Part shown: positions 12,301 through 24,784 of the stretch, piece by piece | Numbering within the stretch: position 1 is the first letter of the stretch | Layout: every line of letters starts with the position of its first letter | Assembly (NCBI GenBank): GCA_037367405.1 | Contig: JAZKJV010001869.1 | Span: 372,001-436,000 of the forward strand | DNA: 64,000 nucleotides | Source of the DNA: Ottelia alismoides | Taxonomy: Eukaryota > Streptophyta > Magnoliopsida > Alismatales > Hydrocharitaceae | Direction: 5' to 3' | Notes under the pieces: model-generated | The model's input: the letters and a program-made list of their open reading frames with translations, nothing else | Database searches by the model: none | What the model was told of the DNA's origin: nothing | Made by a program: the position numbers and the translations under genes

Positions 12301-14150
12301 GCTAAATCTGCCTGGGAGAAAGAAAGCGAACTCTTGCAAACTGGATCTGGAGAAGGCTGCTCAACTGTGCTGTCTCTGATCTGCTCTGCCTCTACCTCCT
12401 CCTCATCTGTCGGCTCAAGTGGACTCAAGTCTGGCATCTGATCATCACAATCTGCCCAATCAGACTCTGAATCCGAGGGATCTGTATCAACCGCGGTGGC
12501 ATCAGTACCACCGTAAAGCAAGGTGGCCTCAGCACCACCATCACCGAAAATTGTGTCGCGATCAAGGACCGGCTCTGCTGCCTCTATGATATCCTGAACC
12601 AGGGCTGTACTCTCCAAGCTCTCCTCTGCTGTCATCTCTGCATCAGTGATGTCTGGGAATGAGAGGATGGCCTGTGCTGCAGGATCTGCCCATACTGCCT
12701 CGTCGTCTGTGATCACAAAATCACAGTCCTGGTGGATGTCTGGCTCTGCGTCTGTCAGCTGCTCTGAATCTGTGCTAGCCTCTGAGCGTGCTCTCTCTCT
12801 GGCTCTGTAGTCCTCAACCGTCTCTATTTGTATACTCTCGCCCTCGATGCGAAAGTACACCTTCCCGCTGTCATGATCAGTCACCGCCTTGGCTGTGGCC
12901 AAGAACGGACGACCAAGGATAATGGGGGTATCGGTCACTGAATCAGGGATCTCCATGTCCAACACTACGAAGTCCACGGGGAATTGCAGGCCCTGAATCG
13001 TGACGATAACGTCTCGTAACAACCCCTTCGGCCTCTTGACAGATCGATCAGCAAACTGAAGGACTGTCCTGCTCTGTCGAAGAGTGCCCAACTCGAAGCG
13101 GTCGAGAAGGGCTGCCGGAAGAAGGTTGATAGACGATCCGCTATCCAATAGAGTACGGTCGAACCTCTGCTCACTAATCTGGCATCTGACATACGGGGCC
13201 CCTGAATCTGTCCTCTTGGCTGGCAGACGGTTCTGGATCGCAAAACACGTGGCTTTCGTCAGCACATGAATCTCTGAAGTGTGGTTCCTCCTCCTCCTCC
13301 TCCTGACTGTGGTCCTGTCTCTCAAGGATCGCTGAAGAAGGGGGATGTGCTGCAAAGCCTCCTGGAGGGTCGGCTGGATGTGAAATCTGTCTATCATGCT
13401 CTGGCTGAATTCCTCCTGCTCTCTCTTTTTTGGATCTTTTTCTTTTTTCTTCCCCTTCCCCATCTGAAGGGCTCTAGGGAAGGGGATCACAGGGTCCTTC
13501 GCAGATGAAGGACTAGGAAAAGGCCTAGACGGCTCGACGGCCGGATCCACACATACATCACTCACCACAGTGGGACCAGAAGAAACTAAACCTTTTCCTT
13601 TATTCACAACAGTGTTCTGAGATACATCCACACGAGGAAAGACAACATCTCTATCAAAACACACACTGGTGGCCTCAGTACCACCATGGGCTGGCTCTGC
13701 TGCTGCTGCTGCTGGACGTCTCGTGGCATCAGCACCGCGGGTTGGCTCGGCTAAACTGGTGGCGTCAGTACCACCTCCTCGACCTGGTGAAGCGGCGGCC
13801 TTAGTACCGCCGGTGGAATCAGCATCCTTGGTGGCGTCAGTACCACCATCATCATCATGTGCGGCCTCAGTACCGCTCTCCTCCTCCTCGTCTGGCGCCC
13901 TGGGTGGATCCTCGTGTCGTCGCTCAGACGAGGCGCCGCATGCTGGTGCTCTACCGCTCCTAAGTGTAACAAAATCAGCATCAAATAGATCCGAAGACAT
14001 ATCATCAAATGGGTCACTAGGAGTGGCAAGCTCAGTGTGTACTACCTGCTTAGACTTCCTCTTGAGGCTATTGGGGTTTGGCTCGATCTGTGCAGGAATG
14101 GAGGCCTTCCCTCTCACCAAGTCCCGCATCTCCTGGCGGAACTCGTCCAT
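9348..14150 (-). pseudogene. pol: Element A pol (protease, RT, RNase H, integrase), one stop
   Basis: The polyprotein would process itself, copy the element's RNA and integrate the DNA. It is read on the minus strand from 14150. The protease shows LLDSGSSINLLP (D at about residue 336 counting from 14150). RT carries FMDDFSVYG (M at about residue 884). RNase H shows [13 protein letters not shown]. Integrase has an HHCC finger and the D-D-E set in [16 protein letters not shown] and [12 protein letters not shown]. One TAA at 11403-11405 splits RT; the frame is otherwise continuous to 9348. The gag-protease and protease-RT linkers are acidic and carry GGT(D/E)AT-type repeats (positions 12497-12540 and 13670-13880). 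The Athila clade assignment is from the RT and integrase motifs. The first shown methionine continues the gag frame and is not an independent start. Confidence 0.9.
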
Positions 14151-15898
14151 CTCCCGTCTGAATGTAGCCTGCTGATCCGTAAGAAGGCGACGATGTCATC
14201 CAAGGCGGGGCTCTCATGGGAGCCCGACGGGTGGCCTCTCTGGTGCTGAGGCTGCTGGAACTGCTGGTGGTGCTGCTGAGAGGGGTAGGAAGAGGGATGC
14301 TGCTGGTATGCTGGGTGAGCCTGCTGCTCACGTCTCCAAGACTGTCCCTGCTGCTGATAGGGACGAGGACCGAAGGACGACTGCTGGTGTGACTGGTAGG
14401 CTGGGGGCTGCTGCTGCGGCTGGTGATCTCTCTGCTGGCCATACTGCCCTCCCTGACCGGCTGGCTGCTACTGGGGCTGGGTACCTCCACTCCCCCACCT
14501 GAATCCGGGATGGTCTCATCAGATCCCAGGCTGGGGGCGGTCATACCAAATCCCGTTGACATCCATCAACGGCTCTGCATCATAGGGGGCTGGCGGGAGT
14601 ACTGCCAGAGGCTGATCCGGCTGGTAGACCACCATCTGCATGTCTGGAGATGGTGGGGACTGGTAGGTGGGCTGTGGCTGCTGGTACGGCTTCGCCTGTA
14701 CAAGATGAACCTGTCTAGGCTGCTGTAAGGAGCTGGAGCGCTGGGACGAGCTGCTGCTGCCGCCGGAGTCGCCTCGCGACTGAAGACGGGGCTGTGAAGC
14801 CGTCTGTGCCTCCTGGAGACACATGAGCTGGGTCTTTATGTCGCTCAGAGTCTGTGCCATCTGATCCATCTGCGCTATGCTCTGGCACTGCTTCTTCTCT
14901 ATCAGCTCCATGCGGTCCAACTTCTCGCTGATAATACCCATATCCGCAGCGGACGACTCTGCCTGCGCTGCTGCAACTGCGGATGAACTGGATGGACCTG
15001 CATCGACTCGTGCTATCCGCTGGTACTGCACGGGTCCTGGCTGCTGCTGGGGTCTCTGTGTCTACAATCGGGTCTGGGACATCACTATATAATTCTCAGC
15101 CATCTCCTCGAAGATGGCCCAGACCTGGTCGTGGTCCTTGGCAAAGTAGGACCCGCTGCAAGAAACATTCACCAGGCCCTGAAGCTCTGGTGTCAACCCG
15201 CTGAAGAAGCTCTGCACAAGGTTCGGCTTCGTGATGTCGTGGTGCGGGCATCTGTCCGTGAGCTCTCTAAACCTCTCCCATGCCTCGTGAAATTGCTCGT
15301 TGGGGAGCATGGAGAAGTTGCTGATCAGGGCCCTCGCTGCATTCGTCTGCCCGAGTGGATAGTACTTGTTCAAGTACTCGGTGCGGAGCTGCTCCCAGGT
15401 GTAGACGAACTTCCCCAGATGCTTCAGCCAGGTGGCTGCTCTGTCTTCTAAGGAGAAGGGGTAGGCGATCATCCTGATCGTGTCCTGGTCCACATGACGG
15501 TCGTGGACAGTACTGCAAATCATCAGAAACTCCTGGAGGTGGAGGTGGGGATCCTCGGTGGCAAGTCCATGAAAACGGGGAAGCATCTGCAGGGTGTTCG
15601 GGGGGAACTTGAAGTCCCCCACGATAGCAGGTACCACCACCCAATGGTGCATCAGTGTAGATCCGGGGTTGTGCAACTCCCGCATCGGTCTCGGTGGTCC
15701 TCCTGCCGCGGCAGCTGCCGCTGCGGCGGCGGCTGCGGCTGCTGCTGCTGCTGCGGCTCGTGCCTCTGCATCTGGTCCGTCCTCAGGCTCGCTCTGATCT
15801 CTCTCTGCTCTGAGGCGCTCCAACTCTCTCCTCATCTCAATCATGAACGCTCCCTGATCGCGTAACTGCTGCTGAACTGTCTCTAATGAGGCGATCAA
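14151..15898 (-). pseudogene. gag: Element A gag, with stops and a frameshift
   Basis: Gag would form the particle and package the RNA. The retrotransposon gag core is visible near 15120-15660: LPRFHGLATEDPHLHLQEF, then a domain with WEQLRTEYLNKYYPLG and EAWERFRELTDRCPHHD. Upstream lies a poly-alanine tract of about 18 residues (plus-strand 15695-15765), and the C-terminal part is rich in Gln and Pro. Damage: TAG at 15062-15064, adjacent TGA TGA near 14519-14524, a TAG near 14468 and a frame change near 14180 where the frame of pol takes over. The true start is uncertain because the frame is open upstream of 15898 without a convincing ATG. No CCHC zinc knuckle is visible. Confidence 0.85.
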
Positions 15899-17705
15899 GG
15901 TGGAGTTGATCGCCCCTGATCCATCACGACGTGCTCTGTATGGGAACGATCCTCAGAACTGCCGGCCATGACGTCTGCAAAATCAAAGGAGCCCAACTCA
16001 GGTGCTGTCAAATCTATCAATCTCTCCTCGGGCTCATGTCTCTCAGGTCTGAAAGAAAGGGGGTCGAGGGGGAACAGGGAGAAGTCGTACTCGGGCTCGG
16101 AGAGCTAGTCTTGGCTCTCGTGAGCCAACCTAGATGATTGGGTAGACGTGCCCGAGAGCGGTGCAGCCAGAGGCTGCCTAAGAGAGCGTCTACCCATCAT
16201 CTTGATCTGGCGAGTAAGGCGGATGAGATCTGGAGAAACTATGATCACAAAACAAACCCCCGGTTCACCAACGCGACACGAGCTGAAGACCGTGAAAGTT
16301 CGGTCAAATTATCTTGTCAATTTTATTAGGTGAACACACAAGATATCAGAGCGCTTACGTGACCTGTTAGGATACCCGATGCTACCCCAACCGACTGGCC
16401 CGCACGGAAGAGTCGGTAATCAGTCGGGACTAGCACCGGAGGGCTCTACCTAGGGTGCGGGTCACTCTCTCGCGCATCCAAATCATACAATGAGGGGGTT
16501 GCTCTCCCCAAGACAAAATTTTTAGTGTGAGCGTCTTTTAAGATCAATAGTGTTAACCAGTCCCAATTTTATGGTTTCTCTTTTTTTAATCTTTTTCAAA
16601 TAGAAAACAAAGGCCTAATGAATTTTTCGGTTCTCCTGATTATTAAGTCCAAAACAGGGGGGAGAAGACGAAAAAGCCGATGCGCGATGAAATCAATGAT
16701 GCATGCTGAGTAAGAAATGCGTACCTTGTCTCCAGCACTCTACATGCAAGTGATCCGCGCAGAATTGAAAGACTGAAAATAAACTACCTATATGATGCAA
16801 TGGGAAAGTCGAGTCCTAGACGAGCAATTTCTATCGCAAGAACCGTCTAACCGGTCACCGACCTCCAAGCCAAAGAGTCCGGTCTTGGCCCGTCCCTCCT
16901 CTGTCCGACAAATCGGGGGTAGGAGAAAGCGCTTTACAGGACGGGCTGCGGCACGTAGGCTGCGAAGGAGATGAGTCGGTTATTTTTATTAATGATTTTT
17001 AGTAGGTCCAATTAGCGTTCTATAGGAACATGCAAGCAGTTAAGTGTGGGGACCCTACTAATTACGGCACAAACAAGAGAAATTCCTAAGTCTAGGGGCT
17101 CGAGCAAAAACCGCGTAAACACAGGAAAAGGCAGTAAGAAAATAAAAGAAAACCAAAACCGTGAAAAAGCTGCGAAAATCCTAAGGGTCCCCCGAGCACA
17201 CCGGTGCTCGGCGAAACAGACCCGCTAAGTCACAAGTCCACAAATGTCCAAGTCCTGAGAGTCCCTGTATTATTACAATAACAATAAAATAAAAAAGAGC
17301 AAGTCTATCTAATCCTCCCCCACTCCACTCTCTCTCTTGCTCTCTCCTACGGCTTCGTAGAGAAGGAAGCCGCCTCCGAGTTCCTCGGTTGCACCGGCTC
17401 CTCGAAAGTCGCCTCCGCGGTCCTCGGGCCCTCGCAAGAAAAGGTAGAGTGGTCAGAACCAGATAATCAAATAATAATAAAAGAAAAAGAAATGGAAATG
17501 AAAATAAGGATATATATGCAGAAATGCAAAATAAAATGAACACTCAAAATAAAACAAAAACAAAAATAAAAGAAAATGAATATAAAACAAAATAAAACAA
17601 AAATAAAATATAGACAAAAGCCGCGAAAAAGCCGCGAGCTCTGAAAGAGCCGCGAAAATCCGCGAAAACAAAAACGAAGATAAAAACAAAACTACTAAGC
17701 CGTGC
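15899..17705 (-). other. 5' leader of element A
   Basis: There are 1.8 kb between the primer-binding site and gag with no credible gene. Two blocks match the leaders of B and C: CTATAGGAACATGC at 17020-17033 (reverse complement of the B/C motif) and the block 16261-16320, with TTGACAAGATAAT and GTTGGTGAACC on the minus strand. Both are candidate packaging or dimerisation signals. Confidence 0.65.
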
Positions 17706-17723
17706 TCCCCGGCAACGGCACCA
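17706..17723 (-). other. Primer-binding site of element A (tRNA-Asp)
   Basis: The plus strand reads TCCCCGGCAACGGCACCA. This equals the 3' end of plant tRNA-Asp(GUC), TCCCCGGCAACGGCGCCA, except for one base. It lies 3 bp inside the 5' LTR, as expected for the minus-strand primer site. It is not a tRNA gene. Confidence 0.9.
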
Positions 17724-20287
17724 TTCTGATGATAGGCCTGAACACTCGGGTATAAGGTATTAAATAGGTCGTTGCGACCCAAGCGATCAGACGATGTCAA
17801 TCAAGAAAAATGAACCACTAATATCAATAAAATCCGATAAAACCAAAGTAGCGGTCCTGCTATGGGATTAACCTGGTATAGCACCCAGGGTCGAACTGAA
17901 GGAGCACGGGTTGGCCGAGAGGCCTACGAAGTAGTAAAAAGAAAGAAAATAAAAGAAAAAAATATTTTTAGTGGTTTTTGAATATTTTTATATTTTTTTG
18001 GATTTTTAAGTAATTAAGAAAATAAAGAAAAGCAAAGAAGGCACACACTTCAACAAATTATTAAATGCACATAAATTTAACCAAAAATTCAAACAAAAAT
18101 ATTTTTATGTATTTTATATTTTTTAGTATTTTTGGTGAATTTTTGAGAATTTTCTGATGATTATTTAATTTTCTAAAAATCAAAAGGTGACTGAAATAGA
18201 GGGTACTGTCCAGCCGAGACAAAAAGCCCTAGATAAAATATCTAAGAGCCTTAAAATGGCCTGGAGGTAATTTTCCTGTAAAGAAGATGAAACAAGGAAA
18301 ATTTAGGTACCAATTTTATTATTTTTGGATTTTTAATATATTTACTAGAATTTTTATAGGTTTTTATGTGTTTTTCAATTTTTAGGTGTTTTAGATAATG
18401 AAAAATAGCCAAAATTGGCTAGAAAATCAACACATCAAAACACACAATAGACAATATTTTTGTAATTTTTAAACACTATTTAATATTTTTTATGATTTTT
18501 TTTAGCTAGACAATGAAGAAAATGAAGGTTTTTGAATTTTTAAAAATAACAAACGAAATCAAAAATGTCCTAAAAAATCCTCAAAAATCCTACACCATGG
18601 CAGGAGCCATGTGTCAAATTTTCGTTGGATTTGGAGGTGTTTTGATATTTTATTCAAAAATAAAGGACGGGCATTGTGCACAGGGACCAAAGTGCAAATA
18701 CCCTAAGTTCTGGGGGGTCTGGTGCAAAATACCCAGCAAAACACGCTCCACACGCGTGCCTGGGGCACTCAGGGACCCAATTATAAGAAAAATAAGTCCC
18801 GAGGACTTATTGGTAACAGGTACCAAAAGTCCAGGGGGCTTACCTGCAAATTACCCAAAATATATCACACATGTGGAAATAAATCCACAGGGGTATAAAT
18901 GCAAATAAGTAAAAGATTTCATTCATTCATTAACATCCAGAACTACAGGGGTATCTACTGCAAATAACCCAAAATATCACGTGTCGAAGCACGTGTCCAC
19001 AACTGGCAGGGGTACGAATGCAAATAAACTAAAGCACAGGGGCCACTATGTAAATTACCCTAAAACTAAACAACTGACTTTAATATTTACAGGACTAAAA
19101 TGAAATAAACATAAAGACATGGCCTAAGGGTTAATTACCCTTTATTAAGCGGATGGGCTGGATGCGCGCCACGTGGAGATCGGACGGCTGCTGACGGTGG
19201 GCGCTCCGGATCGCCTCTCCTCAGATCGAGCGGTGCTGGTGGCTCCAGGGACGGACGACCCGGATGAAGTCTGGAGCGGAGGGGGACGATCAACGGCAGA
19301 GGAGGGTCCTCGAAGAACAGGTCCCCGGCGAGACTCGCCGGGCTCGTGCGTGCGCTGGGCTCCTCCTTGGAGCACTCTGATGGTCGGAGAAGAAAGCTGG
19401 AGTGCTCCTGCGTCTGTTACGATGCTCCGATGATCGAGCCGAGCTCCGAGGAGCTCGAGCAAGGTCGACGGAGCTGGGCCTCCTATCTAGATGGCGAAGG
19501 GCCTCAGACGCCCCTCGTTTCGACCTGAAAAGTGCACCAGAAGACTCACGGGTCGAGGGCAAACTGCCTCGACCCGGTTAGGCAAGGTGGGGGTGAACGG
19601 TGGGTCGAAGCGGCGAGCTCCGGCGAAGGTGGTGGACGGAGAAGCTCGGTTCCCAGCTCCTGTGCGAGCTGGGTTGGGCGAATGGGTGAAGAAGGTGCGT
19701 CGGGGAGAGGTGAACGTGATGGTCGATTCCGATGATCGGATAGTGGTCGGAACCGGGATGAATCGGAGAAATACGGCGGCGGAGCGAATTAGGCGTAAAT
19801 GGAAATTGAAGGAAACGGGAAGGCTAAGGGGTTACCTGGGTGGTCGGAGAGACTGGGGAGGAGCTGCTGATGCTCCAGGTCGTCGCCTCGAGGATCGTCT
19901 CGCTCCGAGGCTCGAAGCTCACGCTGGTGGCGGAGCTACGGCGGCTGGGCTCGCCGGATCGATGGCGAAGCTCCCTCTCCTCGCTTCGACAGGCTCAGAC
20001 GCGAGCTGTCACCTCACGCACTCTCTGGAGCTCACTGGAGAACGAAGCAAATGGCCAAAGATGGTGAAATCGAGTGGCGGAGCTCGCTTATGTACGCTGG
20101 AGGGGTCCGGCTAAGACTGGCTCGGGTAGGTCGATGAGGAGCGCGGATCCCAAGGTGTGTGCCCGACGAGGATGTCGGATGTGGGAGGATCAAAACGGAG
20201 CCGGGGTTTGGTGAAATAGTGATCGGGTCGAGCGGGTAGAAATTAGAGAAATCGGGTCCACGACCCAGATCCACGGGAGGTGGTCCT

Positions 20288-20305
20288 GGGGGGGGGGGGG
20301 GGGGG
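20288..20305 (+). repeat. G18 homopolymer in the A 5' LTR
   Basis: Eighteen consecutive G stand where the partner LTR has seven (6262-6268), next to the inverted W-box pair. This could be replication slippage or a sequencing/assembly artefact. Confidence 0.9.
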
Positions 20306-20307
20306 TA

Positions 20308-20325
20308 GTTGACCGGGCGGTCAAC
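20308..20325. promoter_or_regulatory. Inverted W-box pair in the A 5' LTR
   Basis: GTTGACC and GGTCAAC around GGGC, identical to the copy at 6271-6288 in the partner LTR. It lies next to the expanded G-run. Confidence 0.5.
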
Positions 20326-21288
20326 ATCCCCAGGACCCAATGGAAATCGGCCACGTGGCTGAATCTTGAAGCTCAAAATTAAGGTAGCAAATGGCCGAAT
20401 TTGCAAAAAGTTAAAACATGAAATATTTTTATTTTATTTTTTTCTATTTTTTGTGATTTTTAATAATTTTTTTCGAAATAAAAATAAGCTATATACATAG
20501 TATGTACTATATATAGGTATATATACAATATATAGGGTTTTGATTTTTGATTTTTAAATATTATTTTTATGCAATTTTATTCCTATTTTATATTTTATTT
20601 ATTTTCATTATAAAATAGGGAATAAAAGGGTATTTTTATTTCATTTTTATTATTTATATACATAGGTAAAATAAATATATATGTACATCTATATACATGG
20701 TATATGTACAATGTATTTTTGTATTTTTAATTTTGTTATTTTTATTTTGTTTTTGTTTTAATTGTTTTTATTTTATTTATTTACAATACATAATAGAGTT
20801 TATTTACAAAAAGTTTAAAAATTAATTTTATTTATTCACAAGGTTAAATAAATATGGAATAGTGGTATATATACATGATGAAAGTGGTGTTTTTGATCTT
20901 TTTGATTTTTAACTTTTTATTTTGTTTTTATACTTAGAAATATATATAAGTATTTACAAGTATATTTTTGGTGAGGAAAATATCTTTATTTTATTTACAT
21001 GAATATTTATACTCATGAGCCCCTATCTCCCTCTACTTTGGCTTTTATGCGGTCAGGCCCATACTGAGCCCTCCCTTGGGTTAGGTTGCTCAATATTTAT
21101 TCTAAATATTTCCCTCTTTTTCTTTTTAATCTTTATTCTTTTATTTTTGCACAAAAACATGCTAATTATAGGTTTTTACACAATGCATGCTTTTGGTAAT
21201 TATTCCTATTTACACATATCTACATGTATTTGCAAAGGTTTTTGTAGCTAAAATATAAGAATAAAGAGTGATGAATGGGTATTCATCA

Positions 21289-21293
21289 GTCAC
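21289..21293. repeat. Target-site duplication of element A, right copy
   Basis: GTCAC follows the right LTR and matches 3695-3699. Joining the flanks restores a G-box region of the B LTR. Confidence 0.93.
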
Positions 21294-22498
21294 GTGTAGT
21301 CCCACGTGGTGGTCATTTTGCGTGGGGGTCCCTAGCGGGTTTTGTATTTCATTTTAGTCCTTAAAATTGCAGACCACGTGTTATATTTGTGGCGTTTTTG
21401 CACTATGTGCCCTGTAGTTATTTTTATTTGAAAAAATTCCCCTTATCAGGCTTATAATTTCTTTTTTTCTCTCTAATTATTGCATGCATATTTAAATCAC
21501 AAAAAATTCCATAAAAATTTATTCAAGCTTCTGTTGCATCATATTATCATGCCATATTTTTGCATTGCATTTTGTTGCATTTTAATATTTGTTAAAAATC
21601 AAAAACATGCATTTTAGCTACTCTCTAGCTTGGAAAATACCAAAAAAATAGTAAAACACATAGAAAAATTCCAAAAAGTCACCTACTGTGTCTTTTATCC
21701 AACTTTAGTGTCAGTCCAAAAATCACTAAAAAAGTCAAAACAAAAACCTTAAAAATAAGAAAACCCCTAAAAACTTCATAAAAATCTAAAAAACCCTAGA
21801 AAAATCCTAAAAATACAAATTAAGTTTATATAGTTTCCTTCTTTTATTATCTATAATTTAAAATTGATTTGAGGATTTTTGGATATCATTTGCTATTTTT
21901 AAACCTCATTTCAATTCTGTCCAGTAGCTTAAGTCCCCGTTTTCTATCATTTTATTTTTGAAAAATATCAAAAATATTTGGAAAAAATATAGAAAAATCA
22001 CAAAAACATTAAAAAAACTTGAAAAAGTCAAAAACATTTTATTTTCTGATTTTTGAACTCTTTTACTTGTCTTTATAAATATTTAATCTTGTTTTCTCTT
22101 ATATATATGCTATAATGGAAAAAGAAAATATAAAAATATAAAAATACAAAAAGAAAATACAAAATCAGTAAATTAAAAATAAAATAAAAATAAAAAATAG
22201 AAAATAAATAATAATAATAATAATATAATTCTAAAACCCACGAGGAAACACATTGTTTTGAAATGACTAGGATGTATATAAACATTTGTAGACACCCATT
22301 TTGCTTCCCAGTATTCGACCTCTACTCATGCTTACACCTATACACATTTGCATGTAGAGTTATAATAAATTTTAACTCCACATTTTTTATTTTGATTGTT
22401 TGATTAATATTGTGGGTTAATTGCTGATCAACTGGTGTTTTGTGAGCGGTCTCCTCAGCGACACTACATCTTGACCCTCGCAAAATACCATGTTACCA
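21294..22498 (+). repeat. 5' LTR of element B, second part
   Basis: This continues the B LTR after element A and aligns with about 49370-50567 of the C LTR. It is AT-rich, without genes, and ends ...TTACCA two bases before the primer-binding site. Confidence 0.9.
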
Positions 22499-22500
22499 GA

Positions 22501-22518
22501 TGGCGCCGTTGCCGGGGA
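22501..22518 (+). other. Primer-binding site of element B (tRNA-Asp)
   Basis: TGGCGCCGTTGCCGGGGA is exactly complementary to the last 18 bases of plant tRNA-Asp(GUC). The spacing to the LTR is 2 bp. Confidence 0.95.
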
Positions 22519-24784
22519 AGCAATGAGCATTGCCTTTCTTGTTTATTATTGTATTCCTAGTTAAATTTTGTGCATATGTGTTTCTTTTCAATTATTGTAT
22601 ATATATGTCAATTGCTTGATAAAATCACTGTGCTAACATTTTTTGTCTTGTGACTTTGATGCGAGGGACCGCCACGTGAGGACAGCTTCCTAGGAAGCTG
22701 ATGCAGCCAAGGGTGGAGGTAACTGGTCTTCTCTACTTGACCAGTTGGAGAGGGCATTAGAGGAGCAGGATGAAGGATTTAGCACACCAAAAAAAATCTT
22801 TTGTAATTTTATGTGTGAGAGAGAGATATTTTGGCATGTAATAATTAACAGGACTCTACTCTTCATAATGAGGTCCAGTGCCCGGGTGATTGTTCACCTG
22901 GGGGCCTCATCGCGGTTTTTCGAGTTTTCCATCGCTTTCTTTTCTTTGTTTCCCGAAGTTTTGAGCTTTCCACCTTTATTTTACTTTGTTTTGTGTGCTT
23001 GGAGCCCCTAGATATAGGTTGCTTGACTCGGTAGCTAGGTCCAAACATTAATAAGAATGCATGTTCCTATAGTATATTTCGTATGGATCTAGTCAAACTT
23101 AAACAAGCCGTTCATTTGTCTCTTATCCCTTGTGCCGCAGCAAGCCCCATAAAGCGCTATCTCCTAACTCAAGTGTGTTGAGTAGAGGAGGGTGAGCCAA
23201 GATCGGACTTTTTTAGGCTAAAGATGAAGGAGCGACTTATGGTTCTTCACGCTAATAGCAGCTAATGTTTAGGGCGATTTTGTGCCTTGCATACCGACAT
23301 GAAGATAGGTTTAAAAAAAATTCTGTTTTGCATACCACATGGAGAGAGCTGGGATGCACTATAAGTCTTCTAACTCAGCATGCATCATTCGGTTCAATGG
23401 TGAGATTTCCATCATGGAACCACTTGCACGACTTTTCCGCTATCTCCCTCTGATTTTGAGCACCTAGTACTTAAATGGAAATCTACAAAACGTTAGGCGC
23501 TGGTATGAAAAAAGACTCAAAAAAAGTGAAAATAAAAAAAAATTATAACAAGGGGACTGCTAAATAAACTTTGACCTTAATTAAAATCTGTAATGGATTA
23601 TCATTGTACCGGGTTCATAAAGCCCTCATTGTTTTCAGGTACCTTGGAGGGGGACCAAAACCCTGCTCCCTTGAGCGAGTGCGACCCCATAAGGATTATA
23701 GCCAAAAACCCAGTCTGCAACTGCCTTGTGTATCGCATGGATTTCCAAAGTAATGGCACTTCTATCGTACGTAGGCGAGTAGGACTTGGTCACCAATGAT
23801 GACTCTCTATTGTGTAGAGCATCGACCCTGTCCGAAGTATCAAGCATAGGCCACGCCTTCACGGGGGTGTCTGTCTCATCGTCCTGCGTCCGAGTAGGTT
23901 CTTGTACGCTCACGGGTGATTCCGTTGCGAGCAAGGATCGAAGTAGCGGTTTCGCCTATCGGCTTCCTCTCTCTATTTCTTTAGCTGAGTAGGGATCCAG
24001 GAAGGGTTACAAGGACCTCAAAAAGTACAAACTACAGGTTACACAGGAGGAGGACAAGTACGGGATACTCTTCTGGCAATACTCTCTCTCCTATAGGGTA
24101 GCGTACTAAGGACTTGTTACAAGATATGCTTGAAATAACAACTCTAAAACTTGACAAGATAATAAATAGCCGAACCTTTACGGCTTCACATGACGTGAGT
24201 TGGTGAACCCAATTTTGTATTGCGTTTGTATGGATCTAGATTAAGGTTCAAAGATCAAGTCCCATGCCTTTGCGCAAAAATTCGTTGTGTCATTCTCCTT
24301 TGACCCCCGCTCAGCCGAGCCTTTCTTCTATTTTGCACTCCTTTTCATTCCTCGTTGACCACCGTATCCTTCTTCCAAAATCCAGTCATCTTTGTGCTTC
24401 GCGAAGTTGATCCATGGATGGTTTCCGTCGGGACCCCGCCGACACCCACATCGATTCCATGGACTCAACTCCGCCAATAAATTCGAGGCAATTCCCGAGA
24501 ACTCGATCTGGACTTTGCGGATTGATCTCCAGACTCCTCGTCTTCTACCACCTAATAAACCGGGATCACTTTTGTCCCACTTCCGCCGTTGTGAATGGGA
24601 GTCGATTACAGTCCACATTTTTCCCGTTCACAACATGCTGGGGTTGACCTGAATTCCAGCTTCCTCATGACAACTGAACAATATTGCAAATGGTCTGATG
24701 TAGACTATCTCATTCTGCAGATAGAAGCCAGATCAAGCCCTGGAGACTACTCCGGAGTTCATTTCGTCAGACTCAGACCCCGAT
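22519..24784 (+). other. 5' leader of element B
   Basis: There are 2.27 kb with no gene, collinear with 50588-52953 in C. Conserved parts include GCATGTTCCTATAG (23059-23072, also in A) and the block 24151-24210, with TTGACAAGATAAT, a small stem AGCCG/CGGCT and GTTGGTGAACCC. Short open frames here are not conserved as proteins. Confidence 0.7.

Larger units (their letters stand above)
3700..21288 (-). mobile_element. Element A: complete Athila-type LTR retrotransposon on the minus strand
   Basis: Two LTRs (3556 and 3562 bp) with TG...CA ends flank a 10.47-kb internal part. Read on the minus strand the order is 5' LTR (17727-21288), tRNA-Asp primer-binding site, leader, gag, pol, non-coding 3' region, polypurine tract and 3' LTR (3700-7255). 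The GTCAC duplication proves insertion into the 5' LTR of element B. The LTRs differ at scattered positions (five or so in the first 200 bp), so it is older than element C. Gag carries several stops and a shift, and pol carries one stop, so it is not autonomous now. Gag and linker sequences differ strongly from B and C: it is a separate Athila subfamily. Confidence 0.96.
17727..21288 (-). repeat. 5' LTR of element A
   Basis: This is the partner of 3700-7255. On the minus strand it begins TGATGAATACCC at 21288 and ends CCTATCATCA at 17727. The main visible size difference is a G-run (20288-20305) expanded from 7 to 18 bases. Confidence 0.96.

Noticed and set aside
13669..14175. Plus-strand frame of 168 codons opposite A pol
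   Set aside because: A shadow of the minus-strand polyprotein.
17706..17723. tRNA-Asp-like sequence
   Set aside because: Only the 3' end complement is present, at the LTR edge; it is a primer-binding site and not a tRNA gene.
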